Shown here: positions 1 through 11,267 of the stretch, in pieces
Layout: every line of letters starts with the position of its first letter
Position numbering within the stretch: the first letter of the stretch is position 1
Origin: Cellulomonas sp.
Lineage (GTDB): Bacteria; Actinomycetota; Actinomycetes; Actinomycetales; Cellulomonadaceae
DNA: 64,000 nucleotides
Assembly: GCF_017744555.1 (NCBI RefSeq)
Contig: NZ_JAGIBD010000003.1
Span: forward strand, 1 to 64,000
Direction: 5' to 3'
Notes under the pieces: model-generated
What the model was told of the DNA's origin: nothing
What the model saw: the letters and a program-made list of their open reading frames with translations, nothing else
The model's database searches: none
Program-made: the position numbers and the translations under genes

Positions 1-31
1 CAGCCCGACCGCACCAGCCCGACCGCACCGG

Positions 32-1309
32 TCAGGACGGCGGCGGCAGCGCCCGGCGGGCGTCCTGCTGGTTCACGACGTCGTCGAGCACCGTGTCGTG
101 CGGGTCACGCACGACGGTGGTGCCGTCGTCGGCCCGCGTGCTCTCCGCGCCCGCCGGCGCGCGCTTCTCGGTCGCGGCCGTCTCGACGGTCTCGGACCCT
201 TCGACCGGCTCGGCGCGCTCGACCGGCTCGGCGCGTTCGACCGTCTCTGCCTGTTCGGGCGGCGTGCCAGGAGCTTCCGGAGCGGACTCGCCCGCCTTCG
301 GCGCCCGCGCGGCCTGGTGGGCCGCCAGGAGGTCGCGCTGGCCGGCGAGCGGCACGCCCGCGCGCTCGAGCGCGTCCCGCGCGGCGACGCGGAGCGCTCG
401 TGCGACCTCCCACTGCATCGCGGGCGACGTCTTGACCTTGAGCCGCAGCGACACCGCGTCGGCCGCGAGCCGTTCGATGCCGGTGATCGTCGGGGTGCCC
501 TGCAGGTACGTGCCGACCTCCGGGTCCTTGGCGACGCGGTCCGCGGCCTGCGTGAGCAGCGCGCGCACCTCGTCGAGGTCCGCGAAGTAGTCGACGTCGA
601 TCTCGACGACCGCCGTCGCCCACCCCTGCGTCTTGTTGCCGACCCGCAGCATCGACCCGTTCGGCACGTACCAGAGCGTGCCGTCGGCGTCGCGGATCTT
701 CGTGACGCGCAGGGTGACCGCCTCGACGGTGCCGTTCGCCGGCCCGACGTCGACCACGTCGCCCACGCCGTACTGGTCCTCGAGCAGCATGAACGTGCCG
801 GTCAGGAAGTCCTTGACCAGGCTCTGCGCGCCGAACCCGAGCGCGACCCCGATGATGCCGGCGGACGCGATGAACGGTGCGATGTTGACGCCGAGGGCGG
901 CGAGCACCATGAACACGACCGTGCTGCCGATGAGGATCGTCGCCGACGAGCGCAGCACCGAGTCGATGGTCCGGGCCCGCTGGGCGCGCCGGGCGGTCGC
1001 GAGCGGGTCGGCCTTGAGCAGCACGCTGCCGACGCCCGTCTCGCCGATCGGCTTCATGACGCCGCGCTGGAGCATCGGCGTGCCGTCGGCGATGTGGTGG
1101 GTGACGCCCCTGATCGCCCGGCGCACCAGCACCAGCACGATGCCGCCGATGACGACGATGAGCAGGATCTTCAGCGGGGTACCGAGGAACCAGGTCACCC
1201 AGGCGGCCGGGTCGGTCTTCTCCTCCGGTCCGATGTCGGGCAGCGAGCTGGTGGTGCTCGGCGTCGGGGTGCTGTCGGCGGCGCGGACGACGGCGGAGAC
1301 CAGGCTCAT
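32..1309 (-). CDS. MscS-family mechanosensitive ion channel
   Basis: This 425-residue small-conductance mechanosensitive channel is an inner-membrane pore that releases solutes on osmotic downshock. Hydrophobic segments lie near residues 38-63 and 116-140, followed by the pore-lining TM3 type segment (IASAGIIGVALGFGAQSLVKD), then the beta domain (VGDVVDVGPANGTVEAVTLR and YVPNGSM). The last ~100 residues are a charged, low-complexity cytoplasmic tail with imperfect VERAEP repeats, so this tail is probably disordered and variable. The ATG at 1309 overlaps the stop of the upstream S9 peptidase gene by 4 nt (ATGA), which fixes the start and implies translational coupling. The pairing of a channel with a cytosolic oligopeptidase is positional; I infer no functional link. 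Family assignment is firm. Confidence 0.93.
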   Translation of the reverse strand: MSLVSAVVRAADSTPTPSTTSSLPDIGPEEKTDPAAWVTWFLGTPLKILLIVVIGGIVLVLVRRAIRGVTHHIADGTPMLQRGVMKPIGETGVGSVLLKADPLATARRAQRARTIDSVLRSSATILIGSTVVFMVLAALGVNIAPFIASAGIIGVALGFGAQSLVKDFLTGTFMLLEDQYGVGDVVDVGPANGTVEAVTLRVTKIRDADGTLWYVPNGSMLRVGNKTQGWATAVVEIDVDYFADLDEVRALLTQAADRVAKDPEVGTYLQGTPTITGIERLAADAVSLRLKVKTSPAMQWEVARALRVAARDALERAGVPLAGQRDLLAAHQAARAPKAGESAPEAPGTPPEQAETVERAEPVERAEPVEGSETVETAATEKRAPAGAESTRADDGTTVVRDPHDTVLDDVVNQQDARRALPPPS

Positions 1310-3468
1310 CGGGCGAGCCCCGTGCGGTCGGCGACGAACTGCAGCTGCTCGACGGTCAGCCCGATCGTGCGGGACAGCGACCGTCCGCCGTGCCCGACGC
1401 CCGTCTCGCGGCGCACGAGCACGGGGTGCTCCACAGGGTCGCCGGACGTCGCGGCCTGCAGCGCGGCGGCCAGCTTGCGGGCGTGCAGGGGGTCCACGCG
1501 CGTGTCGCCCTCGAACACGGTGAACAGCGTCGCGGGGTAGTCGGTGCCGTCGACGACCCGGTGGTACGGCGAGTACCCGAGGAGCCAGCCGAGCTGCGTG
1601 GGGTTGTCGGCGTCGCCGTACTCCTCGGTCCATGTGACGCCGAGCCCGAACCGCTGGTACCGGACCATGTCGAGCAGCGGCGCGGAGCAGACGACGGCGG
1701 CGAAGAGGTCGGGCCGCTGGGTGAGCGCTGCGCCGACGAGCAGCCCGCCGTTGGAGCCGCCCCAGCACGCGAGCTGCGCGGGCGTGGTCCAGCCCGCGGC
1801 GACGAGCGCCTCCGCGACCGCGTGGAAGTCGTCGAACACGTTCTGCTTGTGGGCGCGCATGCCCGCACGGTGCCAGTTCTCGCCCTCCTCGCCGCCGCCG
1901 CGCAGGTTGGCGACGACGTACACGCCGCCGGCCTCGACCCACGCGAGCGTCGTCGCGGAGTAGCCGGGGTCGAGGGAGATCTGGAAGCCGCCGTAGCCGT
2001 AGAGGATGGTCGGCGCGGGTGCGACCGGCATGCCGTCGTCGCCGAGGAGGTCGGTGCGGGCGAGGACGAACGCGCGCACGGTGGTGCCGTCGGCGCTCGT
2101 GACCTCGACCTGCCGGGTGGTCACCCTGGGCAGGTCGGCGACGGCGCCCGGCGGCTCGGCCCAGACGGTCGTGCTGCGGGTGGCCGCGTCGAACCGGTGC
2201 GCGCTCGCGACGGTCGTGTGGTCGGTGTACGAGAACCACACGTCGTGCCCGCCGTCCGGCCTGGTCACGAGCCCGGAGACCGACCCCAGACCGGGCAGGG
2301 CGAGCGTGCCGTCCTCGCCCGGGAGCCGCTCGCCGGTCGACGGGTCGTGCAGCGTGATCTCGGAGACCGCGTGCCGCCGCCAGGACGCCAGGAGGAGCGT
2401 CGGGGTCGTCGCGGTGCCGCCGTCGTCCGTGAACGCGACGTCCTCGAGCACCGCCGTCGGGTCCTCGGGCAGCAGCGCGACCCAGGTGTCCACACCGGGC
2501 TCGGTCGGGTCGGTGACGGCCAGCCGGCCGCGGGGTGCGTCGAGGTCGGTGTGCACGTACAACCGGCCGTCGCGCGCGACCCAGGCACCCGTCTGCGCGT
2601 CGAGCCCCACGGCGACGTCGACGAAGACCGGGGGTGCACCCGTGGTGCGGTCCGCGATCCACACGTCGGTCCGCGGTGCCGTGCCCGCGGACGCCGACAC
2701 GATCAGCCATCGCCCGTCCCGGGACACCGAGACGCCGTAGTAGTTGGTCATGTCGAGGCCGTCGCCGAACACCTCGACGTCCTCGTCGGGCGACGTGCCC
2801 ACCCGGTGCAGCCACACGCGCCGGTGGTACTGCCGCTCGTCCTGCGGAAGCCCCTCCGGGGCGAGGCGCCGCACGTAGTACAGCTCCTCGCCGCCCGGCA
2901 CCCACGCCACGGGGGAGTAGCGCGCCCGGTCGACGGGCCCGTCGACGAGCTCGCCCGACACGACGTCCAGGATGTGCAGCACGCTCTCCTCGGTGCCGCC
3001 CGTCGACACCTGGTAGGCGAGCAGGTGGCCCTCCTTGGACGGCTGCCAGGCGTCGAGCGTCGTGGTCCCTGCGGGGTCGAGGGCCATCGGGTCGACGAGG
3101 ACCCGCTCGCGGCGGCCTTCGCCGTCGGGGTCCGGCTCCGACACGACGACCACGGCATGCTCCTGGTCACCGGCCCGCCGCGAGAAGAAGTAGCGGTCGC
3201 CCCGCCACGCCGGTGCACCCACGACGCCCGCGCCGAGCAGCGCCCGCATCCGCGCGGTCAGCGTGTCCGTGGCGAACGGACCCGTGAGCGCCAGACCGTC
3301 CCGGTACGCGGCGTAGAGCTCGTCCTGGGCGCGGGACCAGGCGACCGTGGCGTCGTCCTCGACGTCCTCGAGCCACCGGTACGGGTCGGCGACGGGGTGG
3401 CCGTGCAGGTCCTCCACGAGGTCCTCGCGCCGGGCGGCGGGATAGGTGCGCAGGGTGCGTGCGGTCAT
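1306..3468 (-). CDS. Prolyl oligopeptidase family serine peptidase (S9A)
   Basis: This 720-residue peptidase probably acts in the cytosol on short, often proline-containing peptides. The N-terminal ~75 residues resemble the S9 head (DPYRWLEDVEDD), then comes a seven-bladed beta-propeller, then the alpha/beta-hydrolase domain with YGYGGF and LRGGGEEGENWH. The triad is visible: Ser572 in GGSNGG, Asp655 in FEGDTRVDPLHA and His693 in GVGHGG. Length matches prolyl endopeptidase. I chose ATG 3468 because homology begins at once after it; a longer in-frame extension to 3603 lacks family similarity. A TAGCCT hexamer 8 nt upstream could be a leaderless -10 box. There is no signal peptide. It overlaps the MscS gene downstream by 4 nt. 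Confidence 0.95.
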   Translation of the reverse strand: MTARTLRTYPAARREDLVEDLHGHPVADPYRWLEDVEDDATVAWSRAQDELYAAYRDGLALTGPFATDTLTARMRALLGAGVVGAPAWRGDRYFFSRRAGDQEHAVVVVSEPDPDGEGRRERVLVDPMALDPAGTTTLDAWQPSKEGHLLAYQVSTGGTEESVLHILDVVSGELVDGPVDRARYSPVAWVPGGEELYYVRRLAPEGLPQDERQYHRRVWLHRVGTSPDEDVEVFGDGLDMTNYYGVSVSRDGRWLIVSASAGTAPRTDVWIADRTTGAPPVFVDVAVGLDAQTGAWVARDGRLYVHTDLDAPRGRLAVTDPTEPGVDTWVALLPEDPTAVLEDVAFTDDGGTATTPTLLLASWRRHAVSEITLHDPSTGERLPGEDGTLALPGLGSVSGLVTRPDGGHDVWFSYTDHTTVASAHRFDAATRSTTVWAEPPGAVADLPRVTTRQVEVTSADGTTVRAFVLARTDLLGDDGMPVAPAPTILYGYGGFQISLDPGYSATTLAWVEAGGVYVVANLRGGGEEGENWHRAGMRAHKQNVFDDFHAVAEALVAAGWTTPAQLACWGGSNGGLLVGAALTQRPDLFAAVVCSAPLLDMVRYQRFGLGVTWTEEYGDADNPTQLGWLLGYSPYHRVVDGTDYPATLFTVFEGDTRVDPLHARKLAAALQAATSGDPVEHPVLVRRETGVGHGGRSLSRTIGLTVEQLQFVADRTGLAR

Positions 3469-3544
3469 GGTCCGCAAGGCTACGTCGCACGACGCCGACC
3501 GTTCATCGGCACGCGCGCGGCTCGCGGACGCCGCCGCCGCGGGT

Positions 3545-3563
3545 GGGGCTGTGGGCGGCTCGA
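3545..3563. repeat. 19-bp repeat, copy 1 of 2 (intergenic)
   Basis: A 19-bp sequence, ggggctgtgggcggctcga, lies between the divergent S9 peptidase (start 3468) and glucanotransferase (start 3689). An identical copy is at 9867-9885 between the divergent pepN and DsbA-fold genes, in the same orientation. Identity ends sharply on both sides. It may be a shared regulator site for the two peptidase genes, or coincidence of GC-rich sequence. Confidence 0.5.
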
Positions 3564-3676
3564 CGCGGCGGAAGGCGACCAGCCACCCGCGGCACGGTGA
3601 CACGGAGGCACGTCCGCGCAGGTGACGAGCGACGACGCCCGGCCGCGTCGTCGCGCACCCAGGCTGGGGCCTCTGG

Positions 3677-3682
3677 CAGGAT
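3677..3682 (+). promoter_or_regulatory. Candidate leaderless -10 box for malQ
   Basis: CAGGAT ends 6 nt before the GTG at 3689. That spacing puts the transcription start at or next to the start codon, and no Shine-Dalgarno sequence precedes the gene. The CANNNT form is weaker than TANNNT. Confidence 0.4.
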
Positions 3683-3688
3683 CGTGGC

Positions 3689-5827
3689 GTGGCAGACGAC
3701 CCGGAGCTCCCGTCCGACGCCTTGCTGCGCCTCGCGAACGCCTACGGCGTGACGGCCGACTACTGGGGGTTCGACGGCACGCACAAGGTCGCGTCCGCCG
3801 GGACGCTCCGCGCGGTGCTCGCTGCACTGGGCGTCGACGCGTCGTCCCCGGAGCGCATCGCGCTCGCCGCCGCGTTCGTCGAGGACATGCCGTGGCGCCG
3901 CACGGTCCCGCCGGTCGTCGTCGTCCGGTCCGGGCGCCTCGCGCACGTCCCGGTGCACGTCGCGCACGGCGACCCGGTCGAGGTGTGGCTCGAGCTCGAC
4001 CCGGAGGCCGGTGGCGGCAGGCGCGATCTCACGCAGGCCGACGTGCCGGTCCCGCCACGGTCCGTCGACGGACGCCTGGTCGGCCGCGCGACGTTCACGC
4101 TGCCCGTCGACCTCCCGCTCGGGTGGCACGAGCTCCGTGCCGAGGGGCCGAGCGCTGGCGCCCGCTGCCCCGTCGTCGTGACGCCCGACAAGCTCGAGCT
4201 GCCCCCGGCGCTGCAGGGCAGGCGCGCGTGGGGCCTCATGGCGCAGCTGTACTCGGTGCGCTCGCGCGACTCGTGGGGTGTCGGCGACCTCGCCGACCTG
4301 GCCGAGGTGAGCTGGCTCGCCGGGCGCGAGCTCGGCGCCGACTTCCTGCTCGTCAACCCCCTGCACGCCGCCGAGCCCCAGGCGCCCCTGACGCCGTCGC
4401 CCTACCTGCCGACGACCCGCCGGTTCGTGAACCCGCTGTACATCCGCGTCGAGGACGTCCGCGAGGCCGCGTACCTGTCGGCGGCGGACCGAGCGCTCGT
4501 CGAGTGGGCCGGCGAGCCCGTGCGCGCGCTCGACACCGACCCGGGTCCGATCGACCGCGACGCCGCGTGGACGGCGAAGCGCGCCGCGCTCGAGGTCGTG
4601 TTCGCGGCGCCCCGTTCGGCGGCCCGGCAGGCGGCGTTCGACGCGTACGTCGAGGAGGAGGGCGCGGGCCTGGAGACGTTCGCGCTGTGGTGCGCGCTCG
4701 CCGAGCGGTACGGCCCCGGGGCATGGCCCGACGAGGCGATGGACCCCTCGTCCGACCTGGTCGACGCGGCCCGGACCGAGCTCGCCGACCGGGTCGAGTT
4801 CCACCGGTGGCTGCAGTGGGTCGCCGACGAGCAGATCGCCGACGCCCACCGCGCGGCGCTGGACGGCGGCATGGCGGTCGGGATCATGCACGACCTCGCC
4901 GTCGGCGTGCACCCGCAGGGCGCGGACGTGTGGGCGCTCGGCGACGTGCTCGCCACGGGCGCGAGCGTGGGCGCGCCGCCCGACATGTACAACCAGCAGG
5001 GCCAGGACTGGTCGCAGCCGCCGTGGCAGCCCGACGCGCTCGCCCGCGCCGCCTACCGGCCCTACCGCGACATGCTGCGCACGGTGCTCCGGCACGCGGG
5101 CGCGATCCGCATCGACCACGTGCTCGGCCTGTTCCGCCTGTGGTGGGTGCCGGACGGCGCCCCGCCGTCCGAGGGCGCGTACGTCCGCTACGACCACGAG
5201 GCCCTCGTGGGCATCCTCGCTCTCGAGGCGCACCGCGCCGGCGCAGTCGTCATCGGCGAGGACCTCGGGGTCGTCGAGCCGTGGGTGCGCGACTACCTGT
5301 CGGAGCGCGGCATCCTCGGCACGTCCGTGCTGTGGTTCGAGCGGGACATGCACGGCGCCCCGCTCGCACCCGAGCACTACCGACCGCTCGTGCTCGCCAC
5401 CGTGACGACGCACGACCTCCCGCCGACCGCGGGGTACCTGGCCGGTGAGCACGTGACGATCCGCGACCGGCTGGGCCTGCTCACCGAGCCCGTGAGCGTC
5501 GTGCGGGCTGCCGCGCGGGCCGAGCGCGAGCAGATGATCGGCGTGCTGCGGGAGCGCGGGCTGGTCGGCGACGACCCCTCCGAGCGCGAGATCGTCGAGG
5601 CGCTGCACCGGTACGTCACCGCGACGCCGTCCGTGCTCGTGGGGGTCGCGCTCACGGACGCGGTGGGCGAGCGCCGGGCACAGAACCAGCCCGGCACCGA
5701 CCAGGAGTACCCCAACTGGAAGGTGCCGCTCGCGGACAGCGCCGGTCAGGTCGTGCTCGTCGAGGACCTGTTCACGAGCGCGCGGCTGCGGTCGCTCGCT
5801 GCGGTGCTGAACGCCGACATCGGCTGA
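3689..5827 (+). CDS. malQ: 4-alpha-glucanotransferase (amylomaltase, GH77)
   Basis: This 712-residue enzyme disproportionates maltodextrins by moving glucan chains between acceptors in glycogen and maltose metabolism. The N-terminal ~150 residues are the beta-rich extension usual in actinobacterial MalQ (TADYWGFDG, PVVVVRSG). The GH77 barrel carries nucleophile Asp476 in RIDHVLGLFR, acid/base Glu524 in IGEDLGVV and the third carboxylate Asp576 in THDLPPTAGYLAG; NQPGTDQEYPNW is the usual C-terminal motif. The GTG at 3689 is preceded by CAGGAT rather than a ribosome binding site, so it may be leaderless. It is divergent from the S9 peptidase. Identification is secure. Confidence 0.96.
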   Translation: MADDPELPSDALLRLANAYGVTADYWGFDGTHKVASAGTLRAVLAALGVDASSPERIALAAAFVEDMPWRRTVPPVVVVRSGRLAHVPVHVAHGDPVEVWLELDPEAGGGRRDLTQADVPVPPRSVDGRLVGRATFTLPVDLPLGWHELRAEGPSAGARCPVVVTPDKLELPPALQGRRAWGLMAQLYSVRSRDSWGVGDLADLAEVSWLAGRELGADFLLVNPLHAAEPQAPLTPSPYLPTTRRFVNPLYIRVEDVREAAYLSAADRALVEWAGEPVRALDTDPGPIDRDAAWTAKRAALEVVFAAPRSAARQAAFDAYVEEEGAGLETFALWCALAERYGPGAWPDEAMDPSSDLVDAARTELADRVEFHRWLQWVADEQIADAHRAALDGGMAVGIMHDLAVGVHPQGADVWALGDVLATGASVGAPPDMYNQQGQDWSQPPWQPDALARAAYRPYRDMLRTVLRHAGAIRIDHVLGLFRLWWVPDGAPPSEGAYVRYDHEALVGILALEAHRAGAVVIGEDLGVVEPWVRDYLSERGILGTSVLWFERDMHGAPLAPEHYRPLVLATVTTHDLPPTAGYLAGEHVTIRDRLGLLTEPVSVVRAAARAEREQMIGVLRERGLVGDDPSEREIVEALHRYVTATPSVLVGVALTDAVGERRAQNQPGTDQEYPNWKVPLADSAGQVVLVEDLFTSARLRSLAAVLNADIG

Positions 5828-5903
5828 CGCCGCCACGCCGGACCCGGCCGGGCTCGCGTACGCGGGACGACCCGGTTGCTGGTCCGAGGGGCGGCAGGCG
5901 CGG

Positions 5904-6893
5904 TCAGCCGCCGGGCGTGGCCGTCGGGCTCGGCGCGCCGCCCTGGTTCTCCTGGGCCTTCTGCTGCGCCGCCGCCATGATCCCGTTGTACGTCTGTGCC
6001 ATGAACGTGAAGAACTGCTGCCCGCTGTCGAGCTCGCCGGGGTAGGGCACGCCGCCGATGAGCAGGCGCATCGGCACGTCCAGCGCGGGCACGTTGTCGA
6101 ACGGCACCGACTCCTGCGCGCGGGCGGTCGCCTCCGCGGCCCAGTCCGTCCAGTCGCCGTGCTCGATGCAGCTCGCGACGTCGTCGCCGGTCGCCCCGGC
6201 ACCTGCGACGAGCTCGACGAGCGCGTCGGTGGTGAGCCCGTCCTCGGGGAGGTCGGGCTGGGCCTCGAGCAGCGCGGCGTTGACGTCGTACGCGTGGTCC
6301 GGGTCGCTCGCCGCGACGCACGCGAAAGCGCCGGCGGCCCGCGCCGAGTAGTCGCCAGGCTCCGGCGTGACGGCCGGCGTCGAGCCGTCGGCCGGTGCGG
6401 CGGTCGCCGTCCCTTCGTCGAGCACCGCGACCGGGTGCACCTCGAACGTCACGTGGCCGCCCGAGAGCCACTCCTTGAGCATCGTCGAGCTCGTCGACCA
6501 GAACGTCGCCGCGTCGGGGCTGCGGTAGTCGAGGTAGAGCACCACGTCGATGAGGCCGCCGTCGCGCAGCGTCTGCGTGGCCACGGGCTTCGCACCCTCG
6601 GCGAGCGCCGCGGTCGGTCGGACCGAGATCGCGCCGCTCTGACCGACGAACACCGCGCCGTCGCTCAGCATGTTCGCCGGGCCGCCGGTCGGCGCCGCGG
6701 CCGGGCTGCTCGTCGGGTCGTCGGTGCCGTCCGTCCCGCTGTCGCACGCGGACGTCAGCGCGAGGACCGCCGCGGCGGCCGCCGCGATGCCCACGGCCGC
6801 ACGCCGACCCCGGGACGTGCTCGAGCGCCGGCGCTCGGAAGGAACGGCCCGGCCGTCCTGGTCCGCGGTGGTGCCACGGGGTGCGTTGCTCAT
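5904..6893 (-). CDS. Membrane-anchored thioredoxin-fold (DsbA-like) protein lacking CXXC
   Basis: This 329-residue exported protein has an Arg-rich N-terminus, a hydrophobic segment at about residues 31-49 and a Cys at ALTSAC that could be a weak lipobox; otherwise the segment is a membrane anchor. A low-complexity Ser/Thr/Pro linker precedes a Thioredoxin_4 / DsbA-like domain (VVLYLDYRSPDAATFW, FEVHPVAVLDEG, VDVPMRLLIGGVPYPGE). The active-site CXXC expected after the first strand is replaced by RSPDAA, so it should not be a dithiol oxidoreductase and may be a chaperone or binding protein. It converges with malQ; about 260 bp upstream separate it from pepN. Confidence 0.75.
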   Translation of the reverse strand: MSNAPRGTTADQDGRAVPSERRRSSTSRGRRAAVGIAAAAAAVLALTSACDSGTDGTDDPTSSPAAAPTGGPANMLSDGAVFVGQSGAISVRPTAALAEGAKPVATQTLRDGGLIDVVLYLDYRSPDAATFWSTSSTMLKEWLSGGHVTFEVHPVAVLDEGTATAAPADGSTPAVTPEPGDYSARAAGAFACVAASDPDHAYDVNAALLEAQPDLPEDGLTTDALVELVAGAGATGDDVASCIEHGDWTDWAAEATARAQESVPFDNVPALDVPMRLLIGGVPYPGELDSGQQFFTFMAQTYNGIMAAAQQKAQENQGGAPSPTATPGG

Positions 6894-7111
6894 CGGGCGG
6901 AGCCTCCAGCGGGGGTCGTCGGGCGTGCCGACGGGGACGGCGACGAATCATGGTGCCCCACACCACACCGAGGTGCCCAATCCGTCCCTGTGAACCCGCT
7001 GAGCGGCGGCCGGATCGGGCCGCTGACCTGCGCCGACGCGATCGCACCGCGCGCGACGCCCGGGCGTCCTCGCAGGCCCTGGGACGGTCGCCGGGCGGTG
7101 CCCGTCACAGC

Positions 7112-7144
7112 CGGGCGGACCGGCGCCGTGCACCGGTCCGCCCG
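7112..7144. terminator. Intrinsic-type hairpin downstream of pepN
   Basis: A perfect 12-bp stem (cgggcggaccgg paired with ccggtccgcccg, 9-nt loop) begins 7 nt beyond the pepN stop. No T-run follows, as is common in high-GC actinobacteria. The rest of the 6894-7150 gap holds no convincing gene. Confidence 0.65.
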
Positions 7145-7150
7145 CCGCTG

Positions 7151-9751
<2,601 letters not shown>

Positions 9752-9866
9752 GCGGTTCTCCTCGGACGAGATGGTGGTGGCTCGTGGCCGGGCTCGATCA
9801 TCCCACGCGGCCCGTCCCGGCCCGGCGTCGTTATCCGCACCGATGCGGGGTCGCGGTGGGACCCGA

Positions 9867-9885
9867 GGGGCTGTGGGCGGCTCGA
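9867..9885. repeat. 19-bp repeat, copy 2 of 2 (intergenic)
   Basis: This is identical to 3545-3563. It lies 116 bp upstream of pepN and 81 bp upstream of the DsbA-fold gene, inside their divergent promoter region (9752-9965). Confidence 0.5.
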
Positions 9886-9965
9886 TGGGCCGATGTGCAC
9901 GGAACGCCCCCGAACGGGCAGACTCACCTCGGCCGTCGTCCGGCCCACCCCCGAGGAGGACACCT

Positions 9966-10583
9966 GTGACCGTCACGCCCGCTGCACGACCCGTCGTCGA
10001 CTTCTGGTTCGACCCGGCCTGCCCCTGGGCGTGGATGACCTCGCGGTGGATGGACGAGGTGAGCCGCGTGCGCGACGTCGACGTGCGCTGGCACGTCATG
10101 AGCCTGTCGGTGCTCAACGAGAAGCGTGACCTCCCCGAGCACTACCGCGCGCTCATGGACGACGCGTGGGCGCCGGTCCGCACGATCGTCGCCGCCGCGC
10201 GCGACCACGGCGACCAGGTGATCAAGCCGCTGTACGACGCGATGGGCACCCGCCGGCACCCCGGCGGCCGCACGGACACCGCGCAGATCGTCGCCGAGTC
10301 GCTCGCCGAGGTGGGCCTGCCCGCCGAGCTCGCAGCCGTAGGCGCGACCGACGAGGTCGACGCGCTGCTGCGCGAGTCGCACGAGGAGGCCATGGCTCTG
10401 GTGGGCGACGAGGTCGGCACGCCCGTCGTGGCGATCGACGGCGTCGGGTTCTTCGGCCCCGTCATCACGCCCGCACCCACCGGCGACGACGCCGGGCGGC
10501 TGTTCGACGGCCTCGCGCTGGTCACGAGCGTGCCGGGCTTCTACGAGCTCAAGCGCACCCGGACGGCGGGTCCCCAGTTCTGA
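9966..10583 (+). CDS. DsbA-fold oxidoreductase, Rv2466c-like (mycothiol-linked family)
   Basis: This 205-residue protein has a thioredoxin fold with a helical insertion and no signal peptide. It matches the mycobacterial Rv2466c (mycothiol-dependent nitroreductase) family over its length: DFWFDPACPWAW at the N-terminus, VMSLSVLNE, then GTPVVAIDGVGFFGPV with the cis-Pro region and FYELKRTRT near the end. Rv2466c has CPWC, whereas here the second Cys is Ala (CPWA). A monothiol mechanism is therefore expected. The GTG at 9966 has GAGGAGG upstream. It is divergent from pepN. Confidence 0.85.
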   Translation: MTVTPAARPVVDFWFDPACPWAWMTSRWMDEVSRVRDVDVRWHVMSLSVLNEKRDLPEHYRALMDDAWAPVRTIVAAARDHGDQVIKPLYDAMGTRRHPGGRTDTAQIVAESLAEVGLPAELAAVGATDEVDALLRESHEEAMALVGDEVGTPVVAIDGVGFFGPVITPAPTGDDAGRLFDGLALVTSVPGFYELKRTRTAGPQF

Positions 10584-10671
10584 ACGGGCGTGGGACCGCT
10601 GCTGGACGCTCGACTGGAACGTCCGGTTCGCCCCGTGTGATCCTGGCGGCGTCCACGACGGCGGGAGCGAG

Positions 10672-11193
10672 ATGACCGAGACGCGCACGATCCGCGCCCT
10701 CGTCGTCGCCGACGCCGTCCTGGTGCTGACGTTCCTGGTGCTGCTCGTCCTGTACGTCGCGGGCGGGTCGTCCGGCGGCGCGGCCGACGCGCAGGTCTCG
10801 ACGTCGCCCACGTCGAGCGCGACGGCGTCGGCGCCCGGCGGTACGTCCGGCCCCGCGGAGTTCCGGCTGCCGAGCGGCAACATCGCGTGCGCGATGGCCG
10901 ACCAGGGTGTGACCTGCACGATCGCGTCGTACACCTACGCGCCGCCCGTCGTCGCGGGCTGCACCGGGACGACGGGCCACGTTCTCGTGCTCGACGCCGA
11001 CGGCGTCGCGTTCACGTGCGAGACGGGTCCGACGCCGCAGGTCGCGGGCGACGACGTCGCGACGCTCGAGTACGGGTCGTCCACGACGGCCGGCGACTAC
11101 ACCTGCACGAGCGGGACCGACGGGGTGACCTGCACCAACAGCCAGGGGGTCGGCTTCCGGCTCGCCCGCGCGAGCTGGAGCGAGCTGCCCTGA
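10672..11193 (+). CDS. Membrane-anchored extracytoplasmic protein, DUF6636-like
   Basis: This 173-residue protein has one N-terminal transmembrane segment (residues ~9-31), a Ser/Thr/Ala-rich linker and a small extracytoplasmic domain. The domain carries FRLPSGNIACAM and five further Cys (about 82, 95, 118, 141, 149), so two or three disulfides are likely. The F-x-x-PSGNI-x-C start resembles the DUF6636 family, whose function is unknown. ATG 10672 has GGGAG at good spacing. It ends at a bidirectional hairpin shared with the convergent M13 peptidase gene. Confidence 0.7.
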   Translation: MTETRTIRALVVADAVLVLTFLVLLVLYVAGGSSGGAADAQVSTSPTSSATASAPGGTSGPAEFRLPSGNIACAMADQGVTCTIASYTYAPPVVAGCTGTTGHVLVLDADGVAFTCETGPTPQVAGDDVATLEYGSSTTAGDYTCTSGTDGVTCTNSQGVGFRLARASWSELP

Positions 11194-11220
11194 CCTCGAG
11201 CGGTCTGAGCCGATGACGAC

Positions 11221-11254
11221 GGACCGGCGCGGCCCACGAGGGTCGCGCCGGTCC
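11221..11254. terminator. Bidirectional hairpin terminator
   Basis: ggaccggcgcg pairs perfectly with cgcgccggtcc, and the 12-nt loop folds further through CCC-acga-GGG. It sits between two convergent genes (stops at 11193 and 11268). Confidence 0.75.
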
Positions 11255-11267
11255 GGTGCTCAGCGGC

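Noticed and set aside
180..260. Tandem repeat in the 3' part of the MscS gene
   Set aside because: It is a short in-frame, imperfect repeat that codes for the VERAEP tail. It is ordinary low-complexity coding sequence, not a separate element.
1390..3600. Long plus-strand open frame opposite the S9 peptidase
   Set aside because: It is a shadow of a GC-rich gene, with no start signal, no family motif and a composition typical of antisense frames.
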